DNA of 64,000 nt from Leuctra nigra. Lineage: Eukaryota; Arthropoda; Insecta; Plecoptera; Leuctridae. Each line of letters begins with the position of its first letter. The first letter of the stretch is position 1. Location of the stretch: the NCBI GenBank assembly GCA_934045905.1, contig OW203771.1, positions 20,654,069-20,718,068 on the forward strand. The letters run 5' to 3'. The notes beneath the pieces were generated by a model. It was not told where the DNA came from and did not search any database. It was given only the letters and a program-made list of their open reading frames with translations. A program made the translations under genes and the position numbers. Below, piece after piece: positions 47,451-59,314 of the stretch.

Positions 47451-48387
47451 AATTAAATTCTTGACAATGTCAGCAAACTGACTTGTCAGTTATGCATCAA
47501 TTCATAAACGACACAAAAATCATGTAAAATAGCAATGTTTAGAATTGTATATCACATTCAGACACAAAACAATATCCTCAAATTAGACTGACACATTTTC
47601 TTTTGAAATATGGGTATATATCTACAGAGCAAAAGAAATTGTATAAAGTAATTTGCACCTGCATTATCAAAATAGCTAAATTTTAGCTTCAAAATGCATT
47701 CACAATAATGTGATATTACTTTGGTAATAATTGCTTTTGTTGGTTAATTGATATTACCTATGTTGAAAGTATTCTTGTATCTTGGAGAGCAGTTAACATC
47801 GTTAATCGCATCTTGTATTTCAGTTACATTTTAAGGGTATCTTGCCCATCATTGACGGCATTGGCGTATAGTTTGAAAACAAAATTTGGTTAAAATTGGT
47901 TAAAATATTAGAAAATCATTTTCATCGGTATGTCCAGATCACATTGAATTTTTGCAGCCATTGAAACCCAAATATCATTACCTACATGTCACAAAATGTC
48001 CGTGGAATTGTCTGATTGATTAATTAAAATTATCCGTACTTACAAGTTGAAATTTGGCAAGGCCAATAATATTTAATTACGTTTCTAAATTTTTCAGTCA
48101 ATTCTTATGATTTTTAGCAAATTTGAGCTATTTTGGGACGCTTAACTTTATCTATTTATATAGTACTGATTCCCTGAAGACAATGGCAATAATTGTAATT
48201 ATACGTTTCTCACATATTTAGTCAATTCTTCTGATTTTAACAATTAATAACCCATTTTGGGACGCTAAACTTGATAATTTATAATGGATGGGGTCAGCTG
48301 CTTGAGTGGGGGGATCAATCCCCACCTGCTTATGTTAGCATTTCAATCGTGATTCATAATCAGATTTAATGAAGCATTATCTTGTTG

Positions 48388-48545
48388 AATTGGCAGTGGT
48401 GACGGTTTGTTCCGATGAATGTGCTGGTGGCCCTGGTAAGGGTTTACCAGCGACGTTTCGAAGGAGTTACTTCCTTCATCTTCTGGCGGCCCTTATCAGG
48501 GCCACCAGCACATTCATCGGAATAAACCGTCACCACTGCCAATTT
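48388..48545. repeat. Hairpin of about 55-bp arms
   Basis: 48388-48441 (AATTGGCAGTGGTGACGGTT and onward) pairs with 48489-48545 across a 47-bp loop containing CGACGTTTCGAAGGAGTTAC. Few mismatches and a GC-richer composition set it apart from the AT-rich core. Confidence 0.85.
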
Positions 48546-48667
48546 ATTACACGATGGTTCCGAAAACGTCCACGACATCATTATCTTGTTATTTGATATT
48601 CTGTTTTTCGTCAGTTATCAAGGGCTAGGTTTCTAAAGCAGAAAATTTTAGCAAGTATTTATTTATT

Positions 48668-48990
48668 TATTTTTTTTGGCACGGACGTCTGTTTCTTTTG
48701 CTTGTTACTGAGGTATCACCCACTGTAATTGCATTCGATTGAGCTGATATTTTGCAAACATGTCGCATCAACTCTGCGGTTTGCAGACCTACTTTTTTCG
48801 AAATTCGTTTATTGGGTCAAATTGAAATTAATGTCTTCTGATCGGTTGATCAGATCAATTTGAAATTGTGTTAGTAAGACAAAAATTTTCTTAATCGTTA
48901 CAAAGTTTCCGCCATATCTATTGGTTACAATTTAAAAAAATATTTTCTATAGGTCGAGAATAAAAAGAAACGTTGAATTGGTAATTAAGA
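48668..48990 (-). mobile_element. Partial GAGCGAGC-family element, subfamily 2
   Basis: Matches the body of 17842-18455: GGCACGGACGTCTGTTT, TTACTGAGG, CGATTGAGCTGATATTTTGCA and AACATGT. The GAGCGAGC tail and the head are missing. Confidence 0.55.
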
Positions 48991-49320
48991 CCAACATTAT
49001 ATCCTATTTTACACATTCTATAAATAGTCTGAAAACTCCAAGATTCAGTGAAAATTATGACACACAAATATTTAAATTTGCTATTTTTTATTTTTATCAT
49101 CGCTTGTCTGAATTTTGATTAAATATGTTGCCTCACATGAGGGCTAATCGCAGCGAATACAACACATCGATTCATACCTTCAAAAATGTCTTACTTTCTT
49201 TTTTATGTGTGTCAAAATAATGTCCGCACTCGGGGAAGAACATTAATTTTGTGCATTGCCATTTAGAGAAAATGAACAAACAGATCATAATATGAAGATC
49301 ATATGAATATACATTAACAA

Positions 49321-49800
49321 GTGCGTAGTCTATAACGCATTAATGAGCGAGCCAATTCGTTTTCCACGTGAATTGATTTGCGATTGCATGTTTCTAAGAT
49401 TCAAACCTTGGAATGAGGCGAAACGCAAGGCGTCAGAGAACCAGTAATGAAATATCCTGACAATTCCTTCAAGAAATTTGACAAATGTTCCAAACACTCA
49501 TAAAATGTCCGTTTAATGTCAATAACTCTTGAAATTAACGAAAGATTAGAATGATAATATTACAGGGGACCGCTTCTAGATGACATTAGTGTGTGCAGAT
49601 TTTCAGATCGATTGGTTGAACGGTTTGTTCTAGTCACTGCCGACAAAAATACAATAAAAACACACATAAAAAAACACAGAAAGTATCCCCAATTTATAAG
49701 TGACACAAGAAGCATGTAAAAAATACATAATTTAAATTTTATGTCACATTAAAACACAAAAAAATATAGCACATTGGTGAAGCTCGCTATTCTCGCACAA
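49321..49800 (+). mobile_element. GAGCGAGC-family element, diverged
   Basis: The head is decayed to TCTATAACGCATTAATGAGC and the tail to GGTGAAGCTCGCTATTCTCG. The body keeps GATTTTCAGATCGATTGGTT and an A-rich stretch before the tail. It lies tail-to-tail with 49811-50412. Confidence 0.6.
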
Positions 49801-49810
49801 TAAATTCAAT

Positions 49811-50412
49811 TGCAAGGTAAAACCGCACAACCAATCGATCTGAAATTTTGCACACTTACTAAAGTAATCTGTGCGGTCCCTGGGATCGATTTTGAACGGT
49901 ATCCTGTGATTGGTTCAAATTTTAAAATAATTATCTTTCGATTGGTTATTCCGATCGATTTGAAATTTGGCAAAGTCATTGCAACCAACATTGTCCCCAA
50001 TCTTACACAAATTCAGTAAAATCCTCCCATCGGTTAAAATTTAAAACAATCTTTCCTGTGATTTTTTAAAATTAAACTAGTACAAATTTATCGATAAACT
50101 TAAAACTTCGCAGGTTCATTGGTAACAAATACCTAAAATGTTGGTACAACATTTTAGGTATTTGTTTGCTATGTTGAAGACTAATCTGTCGTTATTTCAA
50201 AAGTTATTGTCATTTTAAGGACATTTTATTCTATAATCTTGAAATATTCCAAAAGTGTATACTACATTTTCATCCTTGCCTTCTTAATGCTGCAGAAAGC
50301 ATATAGAAAAAAAGCAAAGCATATAGAGCAGCTGTTACTTGCAAGCGCATATCAAATCGGATGCAGTACGATGGCTCGCTCATCAACGCGTTACACTGAG
50401 CGTTTTCCTAGT
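49811..50412 (-). mobile_element. GAGCGAGC-family element, subfamily 1
   Basis: Reverse oriented. Modules such as CCAATCGATCTGAAATTTTG and ATTCCGATCGATTTGAAATT come first, and the head complement GCTCGCTCATCAACGCGTTA with CACTGAGCGTTTTCCTAG comes last. It includes a small inverted pair around ACCTAAAATGTTGGTACAAC (50130-50165). Confidence 0.7.
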
Positions 50413-51209
50413 TTTTAAAACTTCGGTTGAATCATATAAAATGACAACTCGACTTTTCGATTGACAATCTTCTCACCTTACCCAAGAAATAAATAACATT
50501 GATCAATATAATAAATGATGATATCATTATTGGAAGGACATTTACTGCTTATGGCAGATTGGAATGAGTCTATATATTCCATTTAATTTAATATTTTGAT
50601 AATTTGTTTTAATTTATGTAATTAAGAGCATTGTTATAAGTTATTCGTATCAAAATCGCTTTATTGTCACTCAGTTTTGAGGGTGGGAGGCAAAGGGGGT
50701 TTGACGCCCCTTTTATCACTACTTGAAGTGTTCTAAGAAGAATGCGAAAAAATTTTTTGATATAAGATTTGTTTGGAATTGACCTGTTGACTTAGTTTCT
50801 AATTTAGTACCATTATTATTTTGATGTTATTTCATTTGTAAGAATGTGTACTTGACTGGTCATTTGACAACATTGTGGTGACTACTTATACATGAAGATA
50901 AAATCGTTACTTCATTTCTTCTTTCATTACAAAGGTAGGATCATCAAACAGTACGTTTTAATGTGATATTTTCGAATTTGTTATACAAAAGAAATTCTAG
51001 ATTACCTCTCTGGTTATACCTAGGTCATCCTTGGTTACACCACAGATTTATTGAAACGCCAATGCATGGTAATTTTTTACCTTTTTTAACTTGATCCTGA
51101 ATAATACTTGCATTATGAAGAGTATGTTTTGTAAACTAATACTTACAAAATCAAGTAGTTATTTTGTGTCTATTAAGAATAGTAAGCTCAGTTGACCAAA
51201 TGGTTACTT

Positions 51210-51302
51210 GAAATTAAAATGACTAATAATGAGTTTATTGTAAATAATTATATTGTAGTGTAGAAAATTATTTACTACAAACTCATTAGTCATTTTAATT
51301 TC
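51210..51302. repeat. 93-bp palindrome
   Basis: GAAATTAAAATGACTAATAA at the left pairs with the complement ending TTTAATTTC at the right, with an inner ATTGTAAATAATTA/TAATT segment also partly pairing. Non-coding. Confidence 0.8.
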
Positions 51303-51989
51303 ACATTATATATAAATGTCACATTAATCACATTTATCACAGCAATTATTCAGTCATAAATTATTTAATTTTATAAATGAAAGCAGTGTTGGGGAAGGAA
51401 CTTTTAAAAACAACTAGGACCGCGCTACTTTTTTGGGGAACTCTTGAGTGAACGCGTTCACATTTGTTTACAAGAAACGTGAACGTCAAACGTTTATTTT
51501 AACCGTACGAACCGCAGTTTCCTTCTTTTGTAATTTCGAATTTCTACTATAAATATTCTCGATCTTGCTCGACCTGAAAAATCTCAAACTCGCACAGCCC
51601 TATATACTAATATCTTTCACACACATCAATTATCTTCTTAATTAATATTATCATCAAATAAAATTGTGAAATAGTGGATAAATATCATTTTAGTGAGTAA
51701 AATGGTGAAAACAATTGCGGTTCATGTGGTGTCCTTGAGTATTTAACCCTTGAATTGTATTTAACTTTTAAATGTTGTCAAAAGAAGACATTTCAAAAGA
51801 AATTATATTCGTTTTTAAGGAACTAGAACTTTTATTACCCAATTCTGAATAAAAGAATTTGTACTTTCAAAATTTCATATATTTGGTCATGAACTGAACT
51901 TCAAAATATATCATTTTAAAAAGGAACTTCCTCAACACTGGATGAAAGTGCAAACTATAGAATACATTTTCTTCTACACTATATACACA

Positions 51990-53069
51990 TCTTTTATCAG
52001 TAAATGCGCTATCCTATTTAGTGGATATTTTTGGTGTTTGAATGTGATGTTAAATTTCACTCATTGCTATTTAACAGGTTTTTGTGTCGTTTATGAACTA
52101 TAGCTGACACGACAGTTTGCTGGCAAAGCAATGAATTTATTATTATTTTATATCTGTTTGAAGTCAATTCAAATTGCAAAATATACAGAATACCAATCAT
52201 TTTATAGAACATTATGTAACACGTTTTACAGTATCGAAGATTTAATAATGAATAAGTCTATAACTATCAAATAATGAACAATGAAGCAAGATATAAGTAC
52301 AAATGGTTGATAATAAAATAAAATAAATAATACCGGGAGTATACTTTAAAGGCATCGGAACAAATGATCAATCGCTTATAAATTTGGAATGAAATGGTCT
52401 CGCATAATACCTATATTGATTTTATAAAACTGAAATTAAAATGTTTTTTTATAAATGTTTTAACTAAATTGAAACGTTTACAAAAGGAATACAACATTCT
52501 GATATTGTGCCCGATCATTAGTCCGATGACCTCTATTTCATCAACCGAGTATTTGGATTTGAAATAGTCGATAGTCGGTATATAAATCGCCTTCTTCTCT
52601 CTCCATCTCTTCTGTTGTTTGTTATTATTCTAATAGAAAGGTTCATTCAACGATTACAATATGATTATGCAAATAGCTATAAAATTAAACCCTTGAAAAT
52701 ACTACATTCGAACATTTTGGCAATATCAGTGTTATTCATTCACGGTAAACCACGGCGAGGACAGTTCGAGCATTGAATCAATCGAGGATCTTCTGCAGGT
52801 AGCAGTTATTGACATCGTTATCTATTTTAGTTCACCTCACCCCACTCCACCAGAAAACAACTCGGCATGAGCCACCCCAGTTAGTAACAAGTGCAAGCGA
52901 GACAAGACTACTTGTGAGTGAGATGCCCGACAACCTCTCGTCAATCTTTCTTCTCACTCGCACAGCAACTATCGCGCTCTCTCACTCTACAGGGTACCTA
53001 TTAAAATCGTTTACGGTGAAAGGACATAGCCGCAAAACGGAGTACCATTTATTATTTGGGGGAGTGTAC
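51990..53069. repeat. Inner right arm of the palindrome, core-proximal part
   Basis: 51990-52130 pairs weakly with 47465-47620 (shared GTCGTTTATGAA and TTTGTGTCG-type phrases). 52625-53069 pairs closely with about 47000-47450. 52131-52624 has no clear partner. Confidence 0.65.
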
Positions 53070-54348
53070 CTACTTGTTAATAATCTTTCCACTTTTAGGA
53101 TAGAATGATGTCTTTAAAAAAACGATGCGCCAAGTCCTTTTGTAAAGTATTTCTCGGTGTTTATACTTTTATTTCAAAGATACGATTAAATATTTGGAAA
53201 TGTCATTGACTTGGCTCCTTTTTTGATATCACTCCTTTTCGGTGTTGATTTTTTTTTTGGTAAAGAGACTTGGCTGCCTTTTTTACACGGAGTGTTTTTT
53301 TCTGGGATAATAATTACTGAAGAGAGCATTGATAATGCATACAGTTATTGTGAGCTTGTAGGTTTGCTCACGTCAGGAGTGTAATACGCTGTAATTTGGT
53401 AAAAACTAAAATAATAACTAAACTAAACTAACCAATGAAAATGACAGGAAACAGATTTCCGAATTGACGTCTCTATGCACTGTTTGGCCTTTGTACATTG
53501 TATAGTGAAAGAAAAATGTAGCAATGGAAATGTGATGCTTTCAAGTTAAGAACTGAATTGATTAACTTAAATTGAAAAGAAGGAAAACAATGAGGGACTA
53601 GGTTGATGAAAACATTGGATTATCTGGAATATACCTAAACATATCAACATAATAAAATAATAAATAAAACCCTATAAAAACAGTATGAACTTCGCAATAT
53701 GCAACGTGAAGAACACAGGGAACAAACACCTCTTTTATATTCCTGATTGTCGTGAGAATGCATATACATTTTCGTGCACGGTGCGTGTTAGGAAAACAGG
53801 CTTTGTTCAATGCGTGAGAAGTGACATTGACTATTAATAGTGACATATAATAGTTCACTCCGTGATTTCAGAAAAAGTATTAGAGCGGGCTTGTTTATCG
53901 TTTGAAAGCACTGAAAAATTATATTGCACTCGTTGGGTTTATAGTAATAAAAAATTATAATATTGTAACATGAACATGAACATGAGGAATTATAGGTTCA
54001 ACAATAAGTAAAATCAACAACAACAAACACTGTTAGATGTAAAATCGGGGCATTTATTGAATCAAAGATCAAAAATCCTAGAAATTAATGCTCGCTTAAC
54101 TAATAGAATATCCCAGAAAAAAACACTCCGTGTAAAAAAGGCAGCCAAGTCTCTTTACTTAAAAGAAAATCAACACCGAAAAGGAGTGATATCAAAAAAG
54201 GAGCCAAGTCAATGACATTTCCAAATATTTAATCGTATCTTTGAAATAGAAGTATAAACACCGAGAAATACTTTACAAAAGGACTTGGCGCATCGTTTTT
54301 TTAAAGACATCATTCTATCCTAAAAGTGGAAAGATTATTAACAAGTAG
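53070..54348. mobile_element. Insertion in the right arm with inside-out inverted repeats
   Basis: The 1279-bp insertion starts CTACTTGTTAATAATC and ends with the complement. It is flanked by GTAC at 53066-53069 and 54349-54352, and the empty site is readable in the left arm near 47000. Its arms (53070-53313 and 54107-54348) are copies of the CACTCCGTG segment, but with GATGCGCC towards the outside and CTGGGA towards the inside, opposite to 36948-38072. The 800 bp between them is AT-rich and non-coding. Confidence 0.75.
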
Positions 54349-54352
54349 GTAC

Positions 54353-55222
54353 GTATTCCTCTTTTTATTTGAGCCAGGATCTATGAATCAAGCTACTTTT
54401 GGTAATGGCTATTTTATAATTTTGTAATGGCGATAGAAGAAAGATGTCATGCTGTAATAGAAGTAATAATAAGGGAGGTAGAATTAAATAACAAGGAAGT
54501 GGGCTCATATATATTCTTATAGCACTGTTAATATGGTGATATTAGAAGGATATCTTTTCATAATTTGATCATGACTGAGGGAAATCATGAAAAGTTGTCA
54601 AATAATTACTAACTATTTATAGAACACTATTATATTATGGAAGTATATTATTATGGTATATATTATACCATTATATGGTATATATTATTATGGTTTTAAT
54701 AGTTGTTCAATGTGACTTCACTGTGTACTTTGTGAAATGTATTGTTATAAAATGTGGATTAATAGAAATGTATTTCATTGTGAGAAGGTGTAACGCATGA
54801 GACTTAATTATGTTGACCACGAAACAATAATATGAAGATAACTATTGTATATTTATTACAAATATAGGCAACAAGTTTCATCGCGTACATATTCAAATAG
54901 AAAATATTTTACAGTAGGTATGTAGGTATAATATGTAATTGAAAGTTGTGTCCCTATTATTCTAAAAATTCTAAATTACGGTTGTATATAAATGGCATAT
55001 GCTTATGAATAGAAAAATGTCTTTAAAAAAACGATGCGCCAAGTCCTTTTGTAAAGTATTTCTCGGTGTTTATACTTCTATTTCAAAGATACGATTAAAT
55101 ATTTGGAAATGTCATTGACTTGGCTCCTTTTTTGATATCACTCCTTTTCGGTGTTGATTTTCTTTTAAGTAAAGAGACTTGGCTGCCTTTTTTACACGGA
55201 GTGTATTTTTCTGGGATATCAC
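54353..55222. repeat. Inner right arm, CACTCCGTG segment side
   Basis: Reverse complement of 46135 to about 46995. It ends with ACACGGAGTG and CTGGGATATC. The AT-rich interior includes a TATTATACCATTATATGGTA-type palindrome near 54655-54690, shared with 46660-46700. Confidence 0.75.
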
Positions 55223-57000
55223 TTCTTTTGTTAGTTTATTCATACAGCTTGTAGCACATGTCCGAGCAAGGACTAATTTCTTTAAAAAAATACGCCTCAA
55301 CCGATTAGGATAGGTACTAAGAAATTACAATCGGTCCAGCCGTTTTCGATATATTATAACGTCCCTTCCGGTTTTGAAATGGCGGCCGAAATTAATGTCG
55401 TCTTGAATTCATAATTATTAGTCATACTATTTCCAAAATTTGGTTGCAATCGGTACAGCCGCTTTCGATAATGACGTCACTTCGGTTTTAACAATGGCGG
55501 CCGAAAATAATGTCGTCTTTAATTCATAATTATTAGTCCTACACATTTCCAAAATTTGGTTGCAATTGGTACAGCCATTTTCGATATATGACGTCACTTC
55601 CGGTTTTGACAATGGCGGCCGAAAATAATGTCGTCTTTATTTCATAATTATATTAGTCCGACATAATTCTAAAATTTGGTTGCAATCGGTACATCCGTTT
55701 TCGATATATGACGTCACTTCCGGTTTTAACAATGGCGGCCGAAATTAATGTCGTATTGAATTCATAATTATATGTCCTACACAATTCCAAAATTTAGTTG
55801 CAATCGGTACAGCCGTTTTCGTTATATGACGTCACTTCCGGTTTTAGAAAATGGCGGCCGAGAGCACTGCAACCTTGAATTTATAATTATTTACAATGTA
55901 TGTTTACTAAATATCTATTTAAAAGTATAAAGTGGTGAATTTAGTGTCCTTTAGAATATTAATGACGTCATTTAGCATTTTTATGACGTCATTTCCGGTA
56001 TAGGTAATAAGAAAACAATTAAGTTTTATCTAGTTGATACTTCATGAATGACCTTCTGAATTCAATAGCACTAATTTCCGTCAAATCGCTCATGCCGTTT
56101 TCAATATATGACGTCACTTCCGGTTTCATTTAGTGGTTCCTGCCGCCATTTCCGGTACCGTTTATTTGTATATTCATTTATCCCAATTGATTTTTCAAAA
56201 AGATTGCAAAATGGAGCTACAGGAGCTAGTTCAGTGGCAATCGGTACAGGCGTTTTCGATGTATGACGTCACTTCCGGTTTCAGGAATGGCGGCCGAGAA
56301 CACTGTGTATTGAAATTATAATTTTGTATTGTCTTTGTTACAATGTAAGATAATGATATGTGTATTTAAAGTATAATTTGATGAAATAAGCTAAATATTG
56401 CAAATGTATGACGCCACTTCCGGTTTAGAATATAAGAAAATTATATTTTAAAGTAACATACTTCATAAAGATGACCATCTTAATCGAATGGCGCTAATTT
56501 CGTTCTAATCGGTCCAGCCGTTTTTCATATATGACGTCACTTCCGGTTTAAAAATGGCGGCACAAAAAATCACAAGAGGCAAGGTATCATCAGACGCCAA
56601 AAGTGCACATGTGGTAAAAATTTCAGATCGATCGGTCTAGCCGTTTAGGCTGTGGCCCTGTCAACAATGTTTCCTGATATCTGAATCATCATCATCATCA
56701 TCAGATAGCTTTAAGAAGGGGTATAATTTCACTGTTTTCATGGCCCTCTAGCTCGCAAATGGCAAAACCTGTTGTTCCCAAATTTGGTATATGGGGTGGG
56801 GTGGGCCATAGCTCGAAATTAAGACATTTCACAACAATGTGAGATTTTCCAATTTTAAGATCCAGCAGGCCGAAAATGCCATGTTGTTGCTTACAGTAAA
56901 AGTGTTTGGTCTGTTCCTCAGTTTATTAGGCATTTACGGTATGTTGAGTGAGTGTGAGTGTACAGTACGACTTGGCTGGGTGGAGCGACCGCTCCACTAG
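55223..57000 (+). repeat. Right arm, outer part: ten module units and tip
   Basis: Modules with TGACGTCACTTCCGGTTT or close variants lie near 55354 (altered), 55475, 55590, 55709, 55828, 55984, 56110, 56263, 56410 (GACGCCA variant) and 56535. Most are followed by ATGGCGGCCG. The last 400 bp contain AAATTTCAGATCGATCGGTC, then CAGTTTATTAGGCATTTACG, and end in GTGGAGCGACCGCTCCAC and CTAG. It pairs with the left arm 42998-46134 except for the LTR and one extra module there. Confidence 0.85.
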
Positions 57001-57238
57001 ATATACATTTTTGGGGTAATAACTTTTTTTGTCATTATTATATTGTGTGTGGAATGTTAAAATTCTGCTGAATACAATTTGGTCACACTAAAATGCATAA
57101 ATATGCATATCAGTGCCATAGGAACTCCCATTCTACTTACTTATTTAATTTAATGAGACACGGACAGTCCCGATACCTGCCATTGGCTGACGAAAAGTGA
57201 ATTTAGGTAAAGAGGTGGGATCTAGTTCTATTGTTATG
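57001..57238. other. Spacer outside the right tip
   Basis: 238 bp without a match to the corresponding 42457-42997 on the left. No gene. Confidence 0.5.
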
Positions 57239-57560
57239 TCCAGTCCGTAGAACTTTGAAAATAATATCTTGAACGCTGAAGGGCGTATTAACTATAAACA
57301 GTTTGGACGTCGAAGGGCGCATTTAAGAAACATTTGTTTAGATAGGACGCTGAAGGGCGCGCCCTTCAGCGGAGCCAGCGCGGAAGGGCGTAGATATTTA
57401 CGCCCTTCAGCGTCTGCGCCCTTGCGCTTTAAATGCGCCCTTCAGCGTTACGCCCTTCAGCGCTTACGCCCTTTCACACTGAGAATTCTGCGGCTATACA
57501 GTTGTTTTATTTTGCGCCCTTCAGCGTCTGCGCCCTTCCGCGTTTACGCCCTTCCGACAC
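57239..57560. repeat. GAAGGGCG minisatellite, right flank of the palindrome
   Basis: 57239-57440 is the reverse complement of 42170-42456, including GTCCAGTCCGTAGAACTTTG and the 22-bp palindrome at 57349-57370. Further units (CGCCCTTCAGCGTTACGCCC and similar) continue to 57560. The + strand open frame 57269-57703 simply reads through the repeats. Confidence 0.85.
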
Positions 57561-59004
57561 ATAGCCCACTGTTGCATGCGGTTTCACGTTTGTGTAGCAG
57601 CTTCCAGCATTTTATGAGAGAGCTGTTATCAGGATCAGTATTAGCTGTTAGTGATGTATCAAGGATATTTCAGGCCAATTTGTTGATTAATAGCAAGAAG
57701 TAAGTTGCAAGTTCAAGAGGGGGGGGGACGTTCCCTGGTATATTTACATATTTCAAATCTTTCTTCTAAATTGTCTAATACCAGACTTCAAAGTTGAAGT
57801 AACCAACTGCTAAATATTAATTTTACTATTCGAGAAAATAAGGAACACGACTGACTTCTGGTGGATTCTTTGGTACTATCCATAATGGAGGATATAAAGG
57901 GTTTATTTATGTAATAAATGATATAAAATTTGCTTTAGTTGTTTGTTATGGCCGAAAAAGTAAATTTGTAACTAAATCTACATTTCAATTGTTTCTCCTT
58001 TTTCACTGCCTTGTGGAAACAAGAACTTCAAAATAAAAAAGTGCATCTAAAAAGTTTCCTGCCAGAAGTATCGCACGTATCGCTTATTTGTGCGAATAGT
58101 AAAATTAGTATTTAGCAGTTCTCTAATTAGTAAATTCCAATTTTTTTCTGTTATTTTAGGCACCTTTTACCCAAATTCTTATGAAAAAAATAATCAAGAA
58201 AGTATCTAATGGCCAAGAAAATGTATCCAATAATGTGAACATTGATTAATTGAGTATAACAACATAACATTGAGTATATGAACTCGAAATTGGTTAAAAT
58301 CACTGCTCAAAACGGCTGTAACAACATTTTCCAATCAAATTTACAGGGCACGTTTTTAGTCTTCGGAAAAAAATTATAAACCAAAACTGTTCTCTCCCTC
58401 CAGTAATGTATTTTATATCGGTATTTTTTATTTTGGTTCGACGGCCTTCATGATTGTAAATCTGTAATAACAACAGCGCCCCTTTAATAAAAGTTAGGTA
58501 AGCTCCGCATCAACGCACCGCACTTTTCTGGCACCTCGCCATCCCCATCAGAGCTCGTGGCAACAAGGTAAAAGACACGGGGGGCCCCTAATTCCCACGC
58601 ACCCCCCCCCCCCCCCCCACCCCCCTGGCTATTGACTTATCGACCCCGCGGCCGCGTGAGTGCTGTGACGGATGCGTTCAGCCGGGATGAAAATCACCTC
58701 GGAAGACGCCGTGCATCTTGCCCCCCCCCCCCTCCCCCCCCCCCCCCCACCCGGGGACGGGGACATAAATTAGCGGGCGCCGTTGGGCGGGATGGCCGCG
58801 CCCGTGTTATACACTGTTATGCGGATAATTTATGTGGGGGGAAATGCCCCCCGCGTGAATGAGAAGAAAAATTGCCGAATTAGAGTGTTGGGACGGTGTA
58901 AGATGGAAATAATACATTGCTGGGAAATCGCGTTTTACTACTTTCAAATAAGTGGACCTTTGAAAAAAAAATTTTTAAATCGTTCGATATAATACAAATA
59001 AATT
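57561..59004. other. No recognisable gene; long C tracts
   Basis: AT-rich to about 58490, then a GC-rich block with runs of 17 C (58602-58618), 12 C (58721-58732) and 15 C (58734-58748). No supported coding frame. Confidence 0.5.
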
Positions 59005-59314
59005 CAGGCGCGTAGGAAAGAGAGGGGGATGGGCGATTATTTCCCCCTTCCCTCTCCCTCGAGCAGACTGACCCCCCATTCACCATACAAAATTAAGTTA
59101 AGTGTCCAAAGAATCACTTAAAAATTGTTTATATTCTAAAAAATAGGGTGTTATTTGTTGTAATTTGAGCAATTTCATCCCAGAATCACTTTTAACTGGT
59201 TTAAATTCTAAAACACGCTCTGCGGGGCTAAAACTGTGGGGCTCCGCCCCCCCCCTCTGCCCCCCTCCCGGGTGTCGCAATCCCCCCATGATAAAAGTAG
59301 TTCCTACGCGCCTG
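59005..59314. mobile_element. hAT-type MITE
   Basis: The 310-bp element has inverted ends CAGGCGCGTAGGAA and TTCCTACGCGCCTG. The flanks AATAAATT (58997-59004) and GATAAACT (59315-59322) agree at six of eight positions, consistent with an old 8-bp target duplication. The interior includes G/C-rich runs such as GGGGCTCCGCCCCCCCC. No coding frame. Confidence 0.75.

Larger units (their letters stand above)
47621..51989. other. Central core of the palindrome
   Basis: AT-rich DNA with no transposase or other gene recognised. It contains the hairpin 48388-48545, GAGCGAGC-family pieces at 48668-48990, 49321-49800 and 49811-50412, and a short palindrome at 51210-51302, all listed separately. Confidence 0.6.
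42998..57000. mobile_element. 14-kb palindromic foldback-type element
   Basis: Both ends carry the tip CTAG plus GTGGAGCGGTCGCTCCAC and CAGCCAAGTCGTAC in opposite orientation. The arms pair from 42998 to about 47450, weakly to 47620, on the left. On the right they pair from 57000 back to about 52625, weakly to 51990. The two arms differ by insertions (44561-45803 on the left, 53070-54348 on the right) and by one module. The core between them encodes no recognisable transposase, so the element appears non-autonomous. All three tips in the window are followed outward by AT, and no target duplication is evident. Foldback (FB/Galileo-like) is a structural comparison and not a proven relationship. 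Confidence 0.8.

Noticed and set aside
7391..50412. Recurrent peptide-like frames such as HQRVTLSVFLV near 8034, 18282, 33398 and elsewhere
   Set aside because: These are translations of the GAGCGAGC family head in various frames. The match reflects DNA repetition and not protein conservation.
57269..57703. 144-residue open frame
   Set aside because: It reads through the GAAGGGCG minisatellite, giving repeated RPSASAPFR-like peptides. There is no independent coding evidence.
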